Part shown: piece by piece, positions 46,006-57,527 of the stretch | How positions within the stretch are numbered: the first letter of the stretch is position 1 | Layout of the letters: each line of letters starts with the position of its first letter | Assembly: GCA_033032865.1 (NCBI GenBank) | Contig: JAWHQI010000099.1 | Coordinates: forward strand, 4,701,501-4,765,500 | Direction of reading: 5' to 3' | Length of the DNA: 64,000 nt | Source: Dactylorhiza incarnata | Taxonomy: Eukaryota; Streptophyta; Magnoliopsida; Asparagales; Orchidaceae | Notes under the pieces: generated by a model | The model's database searches: none | Seen by the model: only the letters and a program-made list of their open reading frames with translations | Told to the model about the DNA's origin: nothing | Position numbers and translations under genes: made by a program

Positions 46006-47270
46006 CTAGAAAGAAGATGAGAGTAAAGATCCGGATACCCAAGAGGTACCACCCATAGAGAAAGTGGTTTTCTTAGGTTCCCAGATTTGTTTTAAAGATC
46101 GTTGTTTTATATTCCTGCAAGAGCCAGACGTGTGTCCAAATTTAAGACAATTAGCACACGAAATAAAGGGGGTTGAGACCCTTTTCTGAGTTTCTACGTT
46201 GCCCTTGCTGGATGATGTTTGTACATTAGAAAAACTAGAAGAATTTTTAACATTAATGCTACAGCCGGCGTTAGTAGCTAGCGCCGGGCGGTAGTGTTCA
46301 CTTTTATATCGAGTCCGAATTTTCCAGATCAAAAGCATTGATTACCCAGAAGCATATCCAAGGATTTTTGACAAATCCCGAATTTGTTTATGGCTAAATT
46401 GAGATTTTGATTTTGTTTTTGTAAGAGATGTGTTTTCTTGAACAATCATAACACATTTATTTTCAAATCCTTTTTTGTTCTTTTCAATTTGTAATATAGA
46501 AGTTTTCAATTTTCTCTCTAAGTCCCCTGTTTCTTTTGCAATGATTTTGTTTTGTGAAAGGGCATTAGAGAGAGAGAAACTTCAAGTTCTTTTATCTTAA
46601 ATAAAGAGTGCTCACATTCTTGACATGAAACTCTTCTTTTTTCAAGAGAGACTAATTTTTTTGTGAGCTTATGATTTTCTTTTATAATAGATTCATTTTC
46701 ATGATTTAATAAAACAAATTTATCATAAAGTTCTTCAAAGGTAGGAGGAGATACCTCAGTGTCGCTAAGAACACTGGTGTTGTCATCATCGCTTTTGGCC
46801 ATTAAGCACAAGTTTGCTTCCTCCTCGCTACTTGACTCAGATCATTTTGACTTTTCAGAGGAAGAGTCATCCCAAGTAGCGGCCTTCAGCACTTTCTTCC
46901 TCTCTTTTGCTTTCTTTTGTTCTTTCCGCTCCTTTTGGTATTTTGGGCACTGGATCTGAATGTGCCCGGTTTTTCTGCAGTGATAGCATTCTGGAGGCGG
47001 CCTTTCTTCTTCGTTATCGCTTCCTTTTTCTTTCTTCGATGAAGAGGAGGATCCCTTTCGTCGAGTATCTTTTTGGAAGAATTTTCGGAATGTGTTCCTT
47101 CTCTCTGGATTTCTGATGAACTTCTTGAAATTCTTCACCAGGAGTCCTTCATCATCATCGTCCTCTTCGATGCACTCCTTCTTTGATGTCAGTGCCAACG
47201 CTTTTTTCTTCGGCTCCTTATTGTATTCGTCATGTTGAATTTGTAGTTCTACCTCATGGGTCAGTACCAA
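46006..47270 (-). pseudogene. gag: SIRE-C gag, N-terminus missing
   Basis: Three blocks. 46842-47270: helical Lys/Glu-rich part with zinc knuckle CYHCRKTGHIQIQC. 46518-46811: probable coiled coil (NHENESIIKENHKLTKKLVS). 46006-46338: second knuckle CANCLKFGHTSGSC and the KQIWEPKKT tail typical of this gag type. The DUF4219 N-terminal domain is absent, because at about 47270 the sequence switches to spacer DNA of copy D. A GC-rich motif resembling the U3 array lies within this region at 46258-46300. Confidence 0.87.
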
Positions 47271-50265
47271 GCAAGTCTACTACTTGTTGCAAGAAAGGAA
47301 TTTGAAGATTCAAGTGATGATGCACACAAAATAAAAGACTTTAAGTAAGCATGAAAGCGCAAGGTAAAACAACTATATGGTTATGATGCGGAAGACTTAT
47401 CGAAATACAAGAACATCTTATTGTAATCAATGATGATCCATAAAAAGATATATGAGTTAAATTTCATAAAAAAGATGTTTTTGTAAATCATTGTTCAATT
47501 AAAAACTTCAATAATGTAACCAAGCATGAAATAATGTTATCAAAAAGAGATTACTACAATGTTATTTTAATTCATAATTTCAAAACATACCAAACATTGT
47601 AGAAAGCATGCTAGGTTATCTAGTGCATTTCATAAGTAAAGAGTAGTATAGAATTTGCATTCGGAACCAATACTCATGAGAAGAAGTGTTATGGAAGATA
47701 ATGATGTGCACATAAGTGTATTTTGAATAGAGTAAACAAATGTTTTAATCAAAAATACAAGAAATATGTAAAGTAAGAGCACAATAGAACACAAATAATT
47801 TTACTTCCATGCACTTCAATGCACAAAAAAATGTACAACTACCAAGGTGCTTTGCACACACAATGCTCATTAAGACTTATCAGGGTGAAAAGTAGTGCTT
47901 GGGGGATCACATAATTTTATTCCTCAATATTGATTTTTTATTGTGATCCGGTGTACTTAAGAATAAGTGGTTTTTATTTTAAAAGAAAGTTATGGTCAGC
48001 ACAAGATACTTTACTATTCTTTCAAAGGTGCTCAACCTCACAACGCTTATTAAGACTTATCTGGAGGTTCAAGTAGTGCTTGGTGGAGTTATTTTTGTCA
48101 CTTTATTTTATGATTTTTGTTTTGTACAAAGTTCTCCGAATACACTTGTTTTGCAAACCAATATAATTTATAAAAACATAACCACTTTTCTTATCTTTTA
48201 AAAGTGCAAATAAAAGTAGTGTAGGCAAGATACTTGTGCAATTTTAATTCATTATACTAATACAAAACATACACAAGCATTCTTAGATTAAACACATAAG
48301 TAGACAATGCCAAAATAAGTGAGTGAATAGTGAACATTATCAAACATAAAACATTTACTCATACTTAGAGGCATGCTAAGCATAGTTCTACACAACTTTT
48401 ATAATATAATTGATGCACACATTAATAGATATATCAAAGCATGATGAAACCAATGCTCAAAGTAGTTTGAAAAGATAAATTGCAACATTATAGAAGTTCT
48501 AAATGATGAGTTAAATCATGCTTGATTTTCAATGAAGTCCATACAGTATTTTTGATATTTTGAAGAATAATTTTTATTTAAAGTTTGAACTCATAAGATT
48601 GATCTTGGACTTCCCGAGGACTACCATGTGAGAGGTTCGCCCGGTACTAGGTGATATGATGGGATGATAGCCCAAATCACCCTTTCGCAAGATACATGTA
48701 AATAGAAAAGTTAAGTTCAAAATAATAATTTTTGATATTTTTTTTGTTTTGTATTTTTGTAATTGATTTTTGCTTTTAGAAATAGAATTTAAACAAATGA
48801 CAAAAAAACCAAAAAAGGCAAAACATATTTGTTGTAATTTGGCTTTTGTATTTTTGTATTTGATTTTTCAAAAATGTAATGAAAGCAAAAGTACAGAAAT
48901 GAATAGTATACATAGATTAATATATTTTTAGGAATTTTTTAAAATTTTAAAAATACAGAAAAACACATAGGTGCGCTAGGGCCGGCGTTAGCACTAGCGC
49001 GAGAAACAGTACATGATTTTTGATGATTTTGAAATTTTTGTTTGTTGATCTTGATTAAGTGTCCAAACAGTAGTTTCATGCTGAAATTTCAGATTTTTAG
49101 GAAATGTCTAGATAGTGCAAATTTCATGAAACATTAGCGATTTGTATATGACTTTACCAACTAAACTTTGCATGAGATGACATGAATGAACAAATCAAAT
49201 ATGCATGATTTTAGTGATTAACCATAATGTTCATGCACATGAATACCATGGATAAGCCCTAGATGAGAATACCCAGCCTGTATGTCTTGGTAAACATATA
49301 AAGCCTAACATAGACACAAATATTCTTTAGTCGACAATGTTAGTATGATAAGTTTGAGATTAATGTTTTACCAAGGTTTGATAGTGTTTCAACTTATAGA
49401 CCTAGAATGGAGTGCGATTCTATTTGATTTGATATCAAGATGATTCAAAGGTCTAAACTAGAAATAAATCACAATACACACATAATACACCAACCATTGT
49501 AAAACAATTATAATATCAATTGTCATCATATAATTCATATGGATGTGATAGAAATAGTTATTTTTAGAAGATATTTGATGTGAGTTATGATATATGATTT
49601 TAGAGAATTTTAGCAACGGACATCAATAGATCATGTTGGTGCGAGTGACATCAATATTCATTATGAAGATAAATTCTTTCAATACATTTTAGTGATTTTT
49701 TTTAATTAAGAATTTTGAATATATATATGTGATTTTTGAATGGTGAACAATAGTGATGGTTTAGATCATGTTTGACATCAAGGAGTGAACACAATATATA
49801 TTTTTTGTTGTGAACAAAGACAACCATATTGAAATAAAATATGATTATGTTTTTATTTAGATCTTGAACTTTCTTGTAGATTATGTTATTTCTCTAAACC
49901 ACTTTTTGGTGAAGGCTAAGAATCTTAATAGCCTAATAACCGAATTTAATTTGAAATATCTTATAGCAAATTTAGAGTTTGATTCATATGGATAATATAA
50001 GATATTTAGAAGCAATGAATATAAGAATAAAAGATAGGTCATCAAAATAAAATATGATTTTGACTTTTGATCAATTTGATTTTATAAACATATTAAGCTT
50101 TTAAGAGATAAAATCATATTTTTAATACTGTATAGGATGACCATGACATGATAGTTCAAAAGAAATAAGAAAACAAGAAAAATTAAAAGACATGAAAGCA
50201 TATCATGAAGTAGAACTTTGTATATTTCATTTTGAAAGGATTCTACTTCATGCAATTGATGATAC
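47271..50265 (-). other. SIRE-D 3' spacer
   Basis: Joined abruptly to SIRE-C gag. From about 47320 it parallels the C spacer. It contains paralogous blocks at 47844 and 48025, an Athila leader-like block at 48601-48688, a GC-rich motif at 48974-49010 and a conserved GATTAAGTGTCC block. No LTR or polypurine tract at its left end and no coding sequence. Confidence 0.72.
48601..48688 (-). other. Athila-like leader block in SIRE-D spacer
   Basis: The minus strand aligns with Athila-3 32106-32197: GATTTGGGCTATCATCCC, TAGTACCGGGCGAACC and GGAAGTCCAAGATC. It has the same sense as the copia transcript. Confidence 0.75.
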
Positions 50266-51726
50266 CTAATGAATAAGAGTTTTAGGTATCCAAACGGGAC
50301 CATGTGGGATGGTTCCTTTGGGTACCCAAATATAACGAGATGGCTTTTGGGGAGACAAGTACGAATGGACAAGTGGAGTTAATGTTTCATCTTTAATTTT
50401 GGGTCTCCACTCATACTTAGATTTAATATTATAATTTTGCATTAAATTTCCATATTCATTAAACTTAGGCTTACAATAATGATGACATTTGAAATCATTT
50501 TTCATAGGAAATTTTTGCATATTTGATTTTACTTTAGGAGATACATAATTTTGTAAATAATGGTGATTTTGATTTAGATTAACAAATCCTTTATGTTCCT
50601 TACTCCCATTATTAAACTTAGTTAAGATGTTCATATTCATATTCAACTTGTATTTAGATATAGTTTGATATTGTGAATTTGTATTTACAATTTTCATAAG
50701 CAAGTTGATTTTTGATTTTAATTCATCATTCTTGATCTTTAAATTATGTCTAGCTTTATTATAAGCGATTGTGCTATTTTTAAGAGTGGAAACAATTGAA
50801 TCAATATGATCTTGATAGTTGTTTCTATATTCATCAAATGTTTCATCCATCTCTTTAATTTCAATTTTATATTCTTTACACTTAGCACAATCATTTTCCA
50901 AAGATGAATTTTCTAAACATAATTTTTTATTTTGTTCTTATATAGAAAGAAGTTCCTTTTCAAGTTCCTTGCATTTTTCTTTCAAATCATTAAATTCTAT
51001 ACAAGGTATAATGTTTTCAACTAAGGAGCCTTGGGTAGAACTAGATAAATTAGAATTTGATTTTTCTTTAATTTTTGCCTTTAAATTTTTATTTTCTAGG
51101 CGCAGATGTTTATTAGTATTCTTTAATTTCTTAATTTTACCCTTTGTAGTTTGAAGCAATTGTAATGTAGAAATAGAAGTACAAAAGATGGGATTTGATT
51201 TCCTTACATTGCTTTCGGGAGAGGCATGATTTGAACAAATGGTTTCTTTTACATCTTTTTGGCACTCCTCTTCCGATGACAGTACTTCTTCTTCTTTTCC
51301 ATTTGATGTGTGCTCCATTGAACCGTCATGAGAGGAGCATTCTTGAAGACTTGTGCAAGCTTGCATATTCTCCGGTTCTTGCGATTGTTCCATACCTGTA
51401 GAAGGAGAATTATACATTTCTTCAAGAAATTTCCATATTTTGTATGCACTAGAGAAACAATATATTAATTTGAAAATATCTTGAGATAAAGCACAAAAAA
51501 TATAATGCATAGCTTTTGCATTTAGGTGACGCTCTTGTTTATTTGATTCGTCCGCTGGTCTTGTTATTGCTATATCCCAAGCATTGATATCTAATGTTTT
51601 AATAAACCTTTCCATTAATAATTTCCACCATTTATAATTTCTTCCTTCGAATAAAGGTGGTGCAAGAAATTTTTCTTCTTCATAAAAATTTTCCCCACTA
51701 ATAGAAGCGAGATAATGAGATGACAT
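50266..51726 (-). pseudogene. gag: SIRE-type gag, copy D
   Basis: The best gag-only copy: about 486 codons from the ATG at 51726 in a single frame, with one TAA at 50938-50940. Order: DUF4219/UBN2 region (PPLFEGRNYKWWKLLMERF, AYKIWKFLEEMYNSP), acidic linker, coiled coil (LQTTKGKIKKLKNTNKHLRL), second helical block (CAKCKEYKIEIKEMDETFD), an Asn/His/Tyr-rich segment with possible knuckle remnant (CHHYCKP), then the KYEWRPKIKDETLTP and YIWVPKGT tail ending at 50266. The knuckles of copy C are not intact here. No protease or pol follows, only spacer. Confidence 0.85.
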
Positions 51727-51761
51727 TATTCCCAGTTGTTAAGCCGATTTGAAATAACCTA

Positions 51762-51773
51762 GCTCTAATACCA
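51762..51773 (-). other. SIRE-D primer binding site (one mismatch)
   Basis: Minus strand TGGTATTAGAGC, one C-to-T change from the standard site, next to the LTR edge at 51776. Confidence 0.85.
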
Positions 51774-51775
51774 CT

Positions 51776-53038
51776 TGTTGGATCGGTAGGCGGCCTTAGA
51801 GGGGGGGGGGGTGAATAAGGGTTTTCAAAAACTTAAGTTATATTTTGAAAAGCTTTGTAATAATGCAAGAATAAAGACAATAAGAAGTCAAGTAAAACAA
51901 TTGAAATAAAGTAGAGACATGCTTTATTAATATCAAATAATGTTTTACAAAAGTTGACTTCTATGACGCTAGAAATCGGTGGCGATGAATAGTAAACTCT
52001 TTTTTTTCTATACCGACTCGTATCCCCACGAACCGGTTGGCTTTAGCCGATCCTTCCCCGGATACGGCCTCAAGCCGCTCTAGCCAACCCTTCCCCGGAT
52101 ATGGCCTCGAGCACCCCCTAGACCTACACCCAAGACCTAGTCGCTAACACGAGGCGAATTTCTGCCCTAAGTCCTACCCAGACCTAGTCTCCAACACGAG
52201 GCGAATTCACTAGCGGTTACAAAGGATATGAAATAAAATAACTACAACAATATTAAAACTCCCTCTAAGAAACTTCTGAAGTCGGAAATGAACGATCGCT
52301 GTAGAATAAGTGAGGTTGAAGCGATCCCTCTTTGGATGTAGCATGATGAAGTCCTCCTTCAGAAACTCTTTAAGCGTTTGGTGGGAGATCAATGCTCGGT
52401 CATATAGGGCTTTGGAATTCTGGCACAAGACCTCTCTCAGGAATTAGCACCCACACGAGAAGAGAAGGGTCCATTATATAGCCTCAGCGCTAACGCCTGC
52501 GCTAGTGGTACCGTCGGCGCTATCCCATATTAGGATATATTCTGCGTGGCAGAATCTTCAATCCGAGGAAACATTCCTTTCTTGCCTACTGTGCTCCTCG
52601 CTATCGTCAGTGCTATCGGATACCGCCAGGAGCTATCTCCTTCTATAAGTTCTTCCGACAATTTCGCTTAAGTCAATATTTCGTCGAACGAGAATTCGTC
52701 GAACGCCGCTAAGAGTTTGTCGAACAAAAATTTTGTCGAACGAGATTTCGTCGAACGCCGCTAGGAGTTTGTCGAATGAAATTTCATCGAACGCAGCTAT
52801 GAGCAATTTGTCAAGCGCCGCTAACAGTTCGTCAAATGGCAGCTAGCGCCTGCGCTAGTACTACCGCCAGTGCTAGTAGGTGTTTTGGATTTGATGGCTC
52901 AACTTTGGGGGCAACCTTCTTATGTAATCCTTGAGTCATGTAGACTTTGTTATCCTGCACACTTAAACACGCAAGATCAAATACACATTGGATTTGTTAT
53001 TCTCAAACCTAGGAGATGTGGAAGACCATGTTCCAACA
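51776..53038 (-). repeat. SIRE-type LTR D (5' LTR of SIRE-D)
   Basis: Ends TGTTGGATCGG...TCCAACA. An 11-G run lies at 51801-51811. The TATA box (minus strand TATATAAT) is at 52473-52480. Motifs of GCGCTAG type and a TCGTCGAACG-type array (52680-52840) lie in U3. The right neighbour is the middle of another spacer, not a polypurine tract. Confidence 0.9.
52677..52842 (-). repeat. TCGTCGAACG-type repeat cluster in U3 of LTR D
   Basis: Short units TTCGTCGAACG, GTTTGTCGAAC and GTCAAGCGCCGCTAACAG recur about eight times. The cluster is not seen in LTRs A, C and E, so it is specific to copy D. Confidence 0.75.
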
Positions 53039-54884
53039 ACATTTACAATACACAAGCCAACATTCTTAAATTAAAAGCACAGGTAGACTTTGCCAAAATA
53101 AGTGAGTGAATAAAGATCATTATCAAACATTTACTCATACTTAGAGGAATGCTAAGCTTGGCTCTACACAACACTTTTTCAATATAATTTATGCATATAT
53201 TAATAGATATATCAAAGCATGATAAAAACAATGTTCAAAGTTGTTTGAAAAGATGAATTTCAACATTGAAGAAGTTCTAAATGATAGATTAAATCATGCT
53301 TGATTTTCACAATAAAGTCCATATAGTATTTTTGATATTTTGAAAAAATAATTTTGATTTAAAGTTTGAACTTTTAAAATTGATCTTGGACTTCCTGAGG
53401 TCTACCCTATGAGGGGTTCGCCTGGTACTAGGAGATGTGATGGGATGATAGCCCAAATCTCCTTTTCGCAAGTACATGTAAATAGAAAAGTTAAGTTCAA
53501 GTAAATAATTTTTGATAATTCTTTGTTTTATATTTTGTATTTGATTTTTGCATATAGAAATAGAAATCCACAAATAAACAAAGAATTGAAGAGAATAAAA
53601 TATTTTTTGCAATTTTGGCTTTTGTAATTTTTCTATTTGAATTTTTCAAAAAACAATTAATGGTATAAATGCAAAAATGAGTAGTATATATAAAATAATA
53701 TATTTTTAGTGATTTTTCAGAATTTTAAAATTACATATAATCACATAGGCGAGCTAGCGCAGGTGCTAGCGCTAGCGCGACAAACAGTACACTATTTTTT
53801 AAGATTTTGAAAATTCTAATTTTTGATCTTGATTAAGTGTCCCAAGAGTAGTTTCATGCAGAAATTTCAGAATTTTTGGAGATGTCTAGACAGTGCAAAT
53901 TGCATGAAACACTAGCGATTTTGTATATGACTTTACTAAATAAACATTGCATGATATATACTTTCTTATATATTATTTTGATTTTTCTAAGGCTTATATT
54001 TATCAATATAATGGAAGTTGAAAATGATAGGAAATGTAAGCACAAGATATCATGTTCGAATAAGCCAAATAAGCATGATTTAAAAGATTAGTATGAAATG
54101 ATGTTCATGCGAAGAATAACATAGATATGCCCTAGATAAGAATACCCAGCCTGTATATCTTGGTAAACATATAAAACCTAACATAGATACTGATAATCTT
54201 TAGGTGACAATGTTAGTATGATAAGTTAGATATTAATGTTATGCCAAAGTATGATAGTGATTCAATTTATAGGCCTAGAATGAAGTGAAGATTCTATTTG
54301 ATTTGATCTTATTGATATCAAGATGATTCTAAGGTCTAAATTTGACATAAATCACAATACACACATAATACGCCAACCATGGTATGCAATTATAATATTA
54401 ATTGTCATCATATAATTCATTAAAATGTGACGAAAAAAATATTGAAAATTGAGCTTTCTTTTAGATCTTGATCTTTCTTTTAGATCATGTTATTTCTCTA
54501 ATTTTGTTGATGAAGGCTAAATAGCTTAATAGCCTAATAACTTGATATAATTTAAAATATCTTATAGCAATTTTATAGTTCAATTTATATGAATACTATA
54601 TGATATTTATAGGCAATGAATATAAGAAAGAGAGATAGGTCATCAAAATAAAAATATGATTTTGAATTTTGATCAATTTGATTTATAACCTCATTAAGTT
54701 TTAAGAGATAAAATCATATTTCCAATAATATATAAGATGACCATTACATGATAGCTTAAAAAAAATAAGAAAACAAAAAGAAAAATTAAAAGTCATTAAA
54801 GCATATCATGAAGTAGAAATTTGTATATCTCATTTTGAAAATATTCTACTTCATGCATTTGGTGATACCTAATGAATAAGAGAT
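53039..54884 (-). other. SIRE-E 3' spacer (truncated)
   Basis: It begins in mid-spacer directly at the LTR D edge. It contains the Athila leader-like block (53381-53469) and a GC-rich motif at 53751-53788. Further regions shared with the D spacer include ATACCCAGCCTGTAT near 54140. The polypurine tract and the two paralogous blocks are missing. Non-coding. Confidence 0.72.
53381..53469 (-). other. Athila-like leader block in SIRE-E spacer
   Basis: On the minus strand it contains GGAGATTTGGGC, ATCATCCCATCACATCTCC and AACCCCTCATAGGGTAGACC. Aligned by eye with Athila-3 32106-32197 it matches at well over 80 percent of positions, including the small hairpin region. Confidence 0.78.
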
Positions 54885-56313
54885 TTAGGTATCCAAAGGG
54901 GACCAAATGTGGTGGTTCCTTTGGGTACCCAAATATAACGTGTAGGTTTGGGGGGTAGATAGTGATGAATGGGTCCTTTCATGTGAAGTTAATGTTTCAT
55001 TTTTAATTTTGGCCCTCCATTCAAATCTGGGTTTATTTTTATTCTTATGCATCAAATTTCCATTGTGATTATCGAAGGTATTGTTCATAGGAAATTTTTG
55101 CATATTTGAATTTAATTTGGGAGATACATGATTTTGTAAATAATAGTGATTTGGATTTTGATTTACAAACATTTTGTGTTTCTTACTCCCATTATTAGAC
55201 TTAGTTAAGATATTCATATTCATATTAAACTTGCTTTCAGATATTTCTTGATATTATGAATTTTTATTTATAATTTTTATAAGCAAGTTGATTTTTGATT
55301 TTAATTCATCATTCCTGATCTTTAGATTATGCCTAGCTTTATTATAAGCTATCGTGCTATTTTCAAGAGTGGAAACAATAGAGTTAATATAATTTTGATA
55401 GTCATTTCTAAATTCCTCGAATGTTTTGTCCATCTCCTTGATTTCAATTTTATAATTTTGGCACATAGCACAATCACTTTTCATGATGAATTTTCTAAAG
55501 ATAATTTTTCATTATGTTCTTTTACAAAAATAAGTTCTTTTTCAAGATCCTTGAATTTTTCTTTAGTATTTTTACAATCAAAACACAGATTTATATTTTC
55601 AATTAAAGTGCAAGGTGGAGAATAATCAAACACATCAATCTTTGTTTCTACATTAATTTTAGCTTTTAAGGATTTATTTTCTAAGCGAAATTTTGAATTT
55701 AAATTTTTTAATTTCTTAATTTTACGCTTAGTAGTTTGTAGCAATTGTAATGCAGAAATAGAATTGTAAAAGATGGAATTTGATTTACCTACACCGCTTT
55801 TTGATGCGGTAAGATTTGAGCATAGAGTTCCTTTGATATCTTTATCTTTTTGGCATTCGTCTTCCAAAGACAAGATTTCTTCTTTTCCACTTGATGTGCT
55901 CTCCATTGATTCATCATGAGAGGAGCTTTCTTGAACATCTGTGCAAACTTGTATGTTCTCCAATTCTTGCGTTTGTTCCATAGCTGTAGATGGAGAATCA
56001 TACATTTCTTCAAGAAATTTCCATACTTTGTATGCACTAGAAAAACAATATATTAATTTGAAAACTTCATTTGATAAATCACAAAATAAATAGTGTTTGG
56101 CTTTTGCATTTAGATGACGTTCCTTTTTATTTGATTCATCCAATGGTCTTACTATTGTTAGATTCCATGCCTCGATATCTAAAGTTTTAATAAAATTTTC
56201 AATTAAAATTTCCCATCCTCTATAATTTCCCCCTCTAAATAGAGGTGGTGCTGGTGATTTTTCTTCTTCATAAAATTCCCCCCACTAATAGAAGCGAGAT
56301 CATGAGATGCCAT
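54885..56313 (-). pseudogene. gag: SIRE-type gag, copy E
   Basis: The ATG at 56313 is followed by an early frameshift. The main DUF4219/UBN2 and coiled-coil part is open at 55481-56143 (AYKVWKFLEEMYDSP, LQTTKRKIKKLKNLNSKFRL). A frameshift near 55484 leads to SDCAMCQNYKIEIKEMD (55254-55484), then an in-frame stop and the segment MNMNILTKSNNGSKKH to FEWRAKIKNETLT (54885-55223). The VPKG tail is out of frame. Gag-only like copies B and D. Confidence 0.85.
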
Positions 56314-56347
56314 TATTCTTGGTTGTTAAGCCGATTGGAATAAAACC

Positions 56348-56359
56348 ACTATGATACCA
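56348..56359 (-). other. SIRE-E primer binding site (decayed)
   Basis: Minus strand TGGTATCATAGT against TGGTATCAGAGC: two mismatches at the far end. It adjoins the LTR edge at 56362. Confidence 0.8.
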
Positions 56360-56361
56360 CT

Positions 56362-57527
56362 TGTTTGATCGGTAGGCGCCCTTAGAGGGGGGAGGGGTGA
56401 ATAAGGATTTTAAAAACTTATATTATATTTTGCAATACTTGAAATAATAAGATATCAAAATAGTGATTTTTAATAAAGATCTAAACTATTTTATAATGAA
56501 GGAGAGGATAATAAACAATTTAGAGAAATGAAGATCAAATCAATTTTATTACACAAATAGAGACATGATTATTATTAATAAAATTGATTACAAAATTCGA
56601 TTCCAATGAAGTTAGAAATCAAGGCGAAATATGAAAGACTCTTTTTGTTTTCTATACCGACTCATATCCCCACGAACCGGTTGACTTTAGTCGATCCTTC
56701 CCCGAATACAGCCTCAAGTTGCTCTAGCCAATCCATCCCCGAATGTGGCCTCGAGCACCCGCTAGATCTACACCCTAGGCCTAGTCGCCAACAAGAGGCG
56801 AATTTCTGCCCTAAGTCCTACCTAGACCTAGTCGCCAACAAGAGGCGAATTCACTAAATGATTACAAGAAAATATGTGGAAAAAGTAACAAAAATATAAA
56901 ACTCCCTATATAGATCTCTTGGATAAGTAGACAAAGACCCGCAGAGTATTATTGTAGTCATTGCGGTCTTTCGTCACGATGATGACGCGTGTTGAAATCT
57001 TCTCCACGGATCTCCTTAAGCCTTCATTGATTTGTGGGAGTATCTCTTTGAATCTTCCTCTATATTATATGGCACGAAGCTCTAGAATTTGGGAGTGGGA
57101 GAGGATGATGAAGATTGATCCAAGGGGTCCTTTTTATAGCCTTGGAGCTAGTGCATGTGCTATCGCTACCGTCGGCGCTATCTCGGTTTAGGCAATATTC
57201 TCTGTGTGCATATCTTTATTCTAGGGAAACTCCACCGCCTTGCCTCTTGTGCTCTGCGCTACCGCCTGTGCTTTCCGCTACCGCCTGGCGCTAGCGCTTT
57301 CTAAGGATGCTACCAGTATCGTGCTAATCTACGCTAGCGCCGGGCACTAGGTGCTACCGCCGGCACTAGTGGGCTTGTTGGAATTATTGGCTTAATTTTG
57401 GGGGCAACCTTCTTATATTATCCTTGAGTCATATGGACTTGTTTCCTGCACACTTACACACAAGATCAAATACAGATAGGATTTGTTATTCTCAAACCTA
57501 GGAGATGCGGAAGACCATGTTCCAACA
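56362..57527 (-). repeat. SIRE-type LTR E (5' LTR of SIRE-E)
   Basis: Plus strand TGTTTGATCGG...TCCAACA. The G-run is interrupted (G6-A-G4). The TATA box (minus strand TATAAAAA) is at 57131-57138. GCTACCGCC-type motifs lie at 57150-57375. Followed on the right by unrelated DNA, so this is a true outer edge. Confidence 0.9.
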
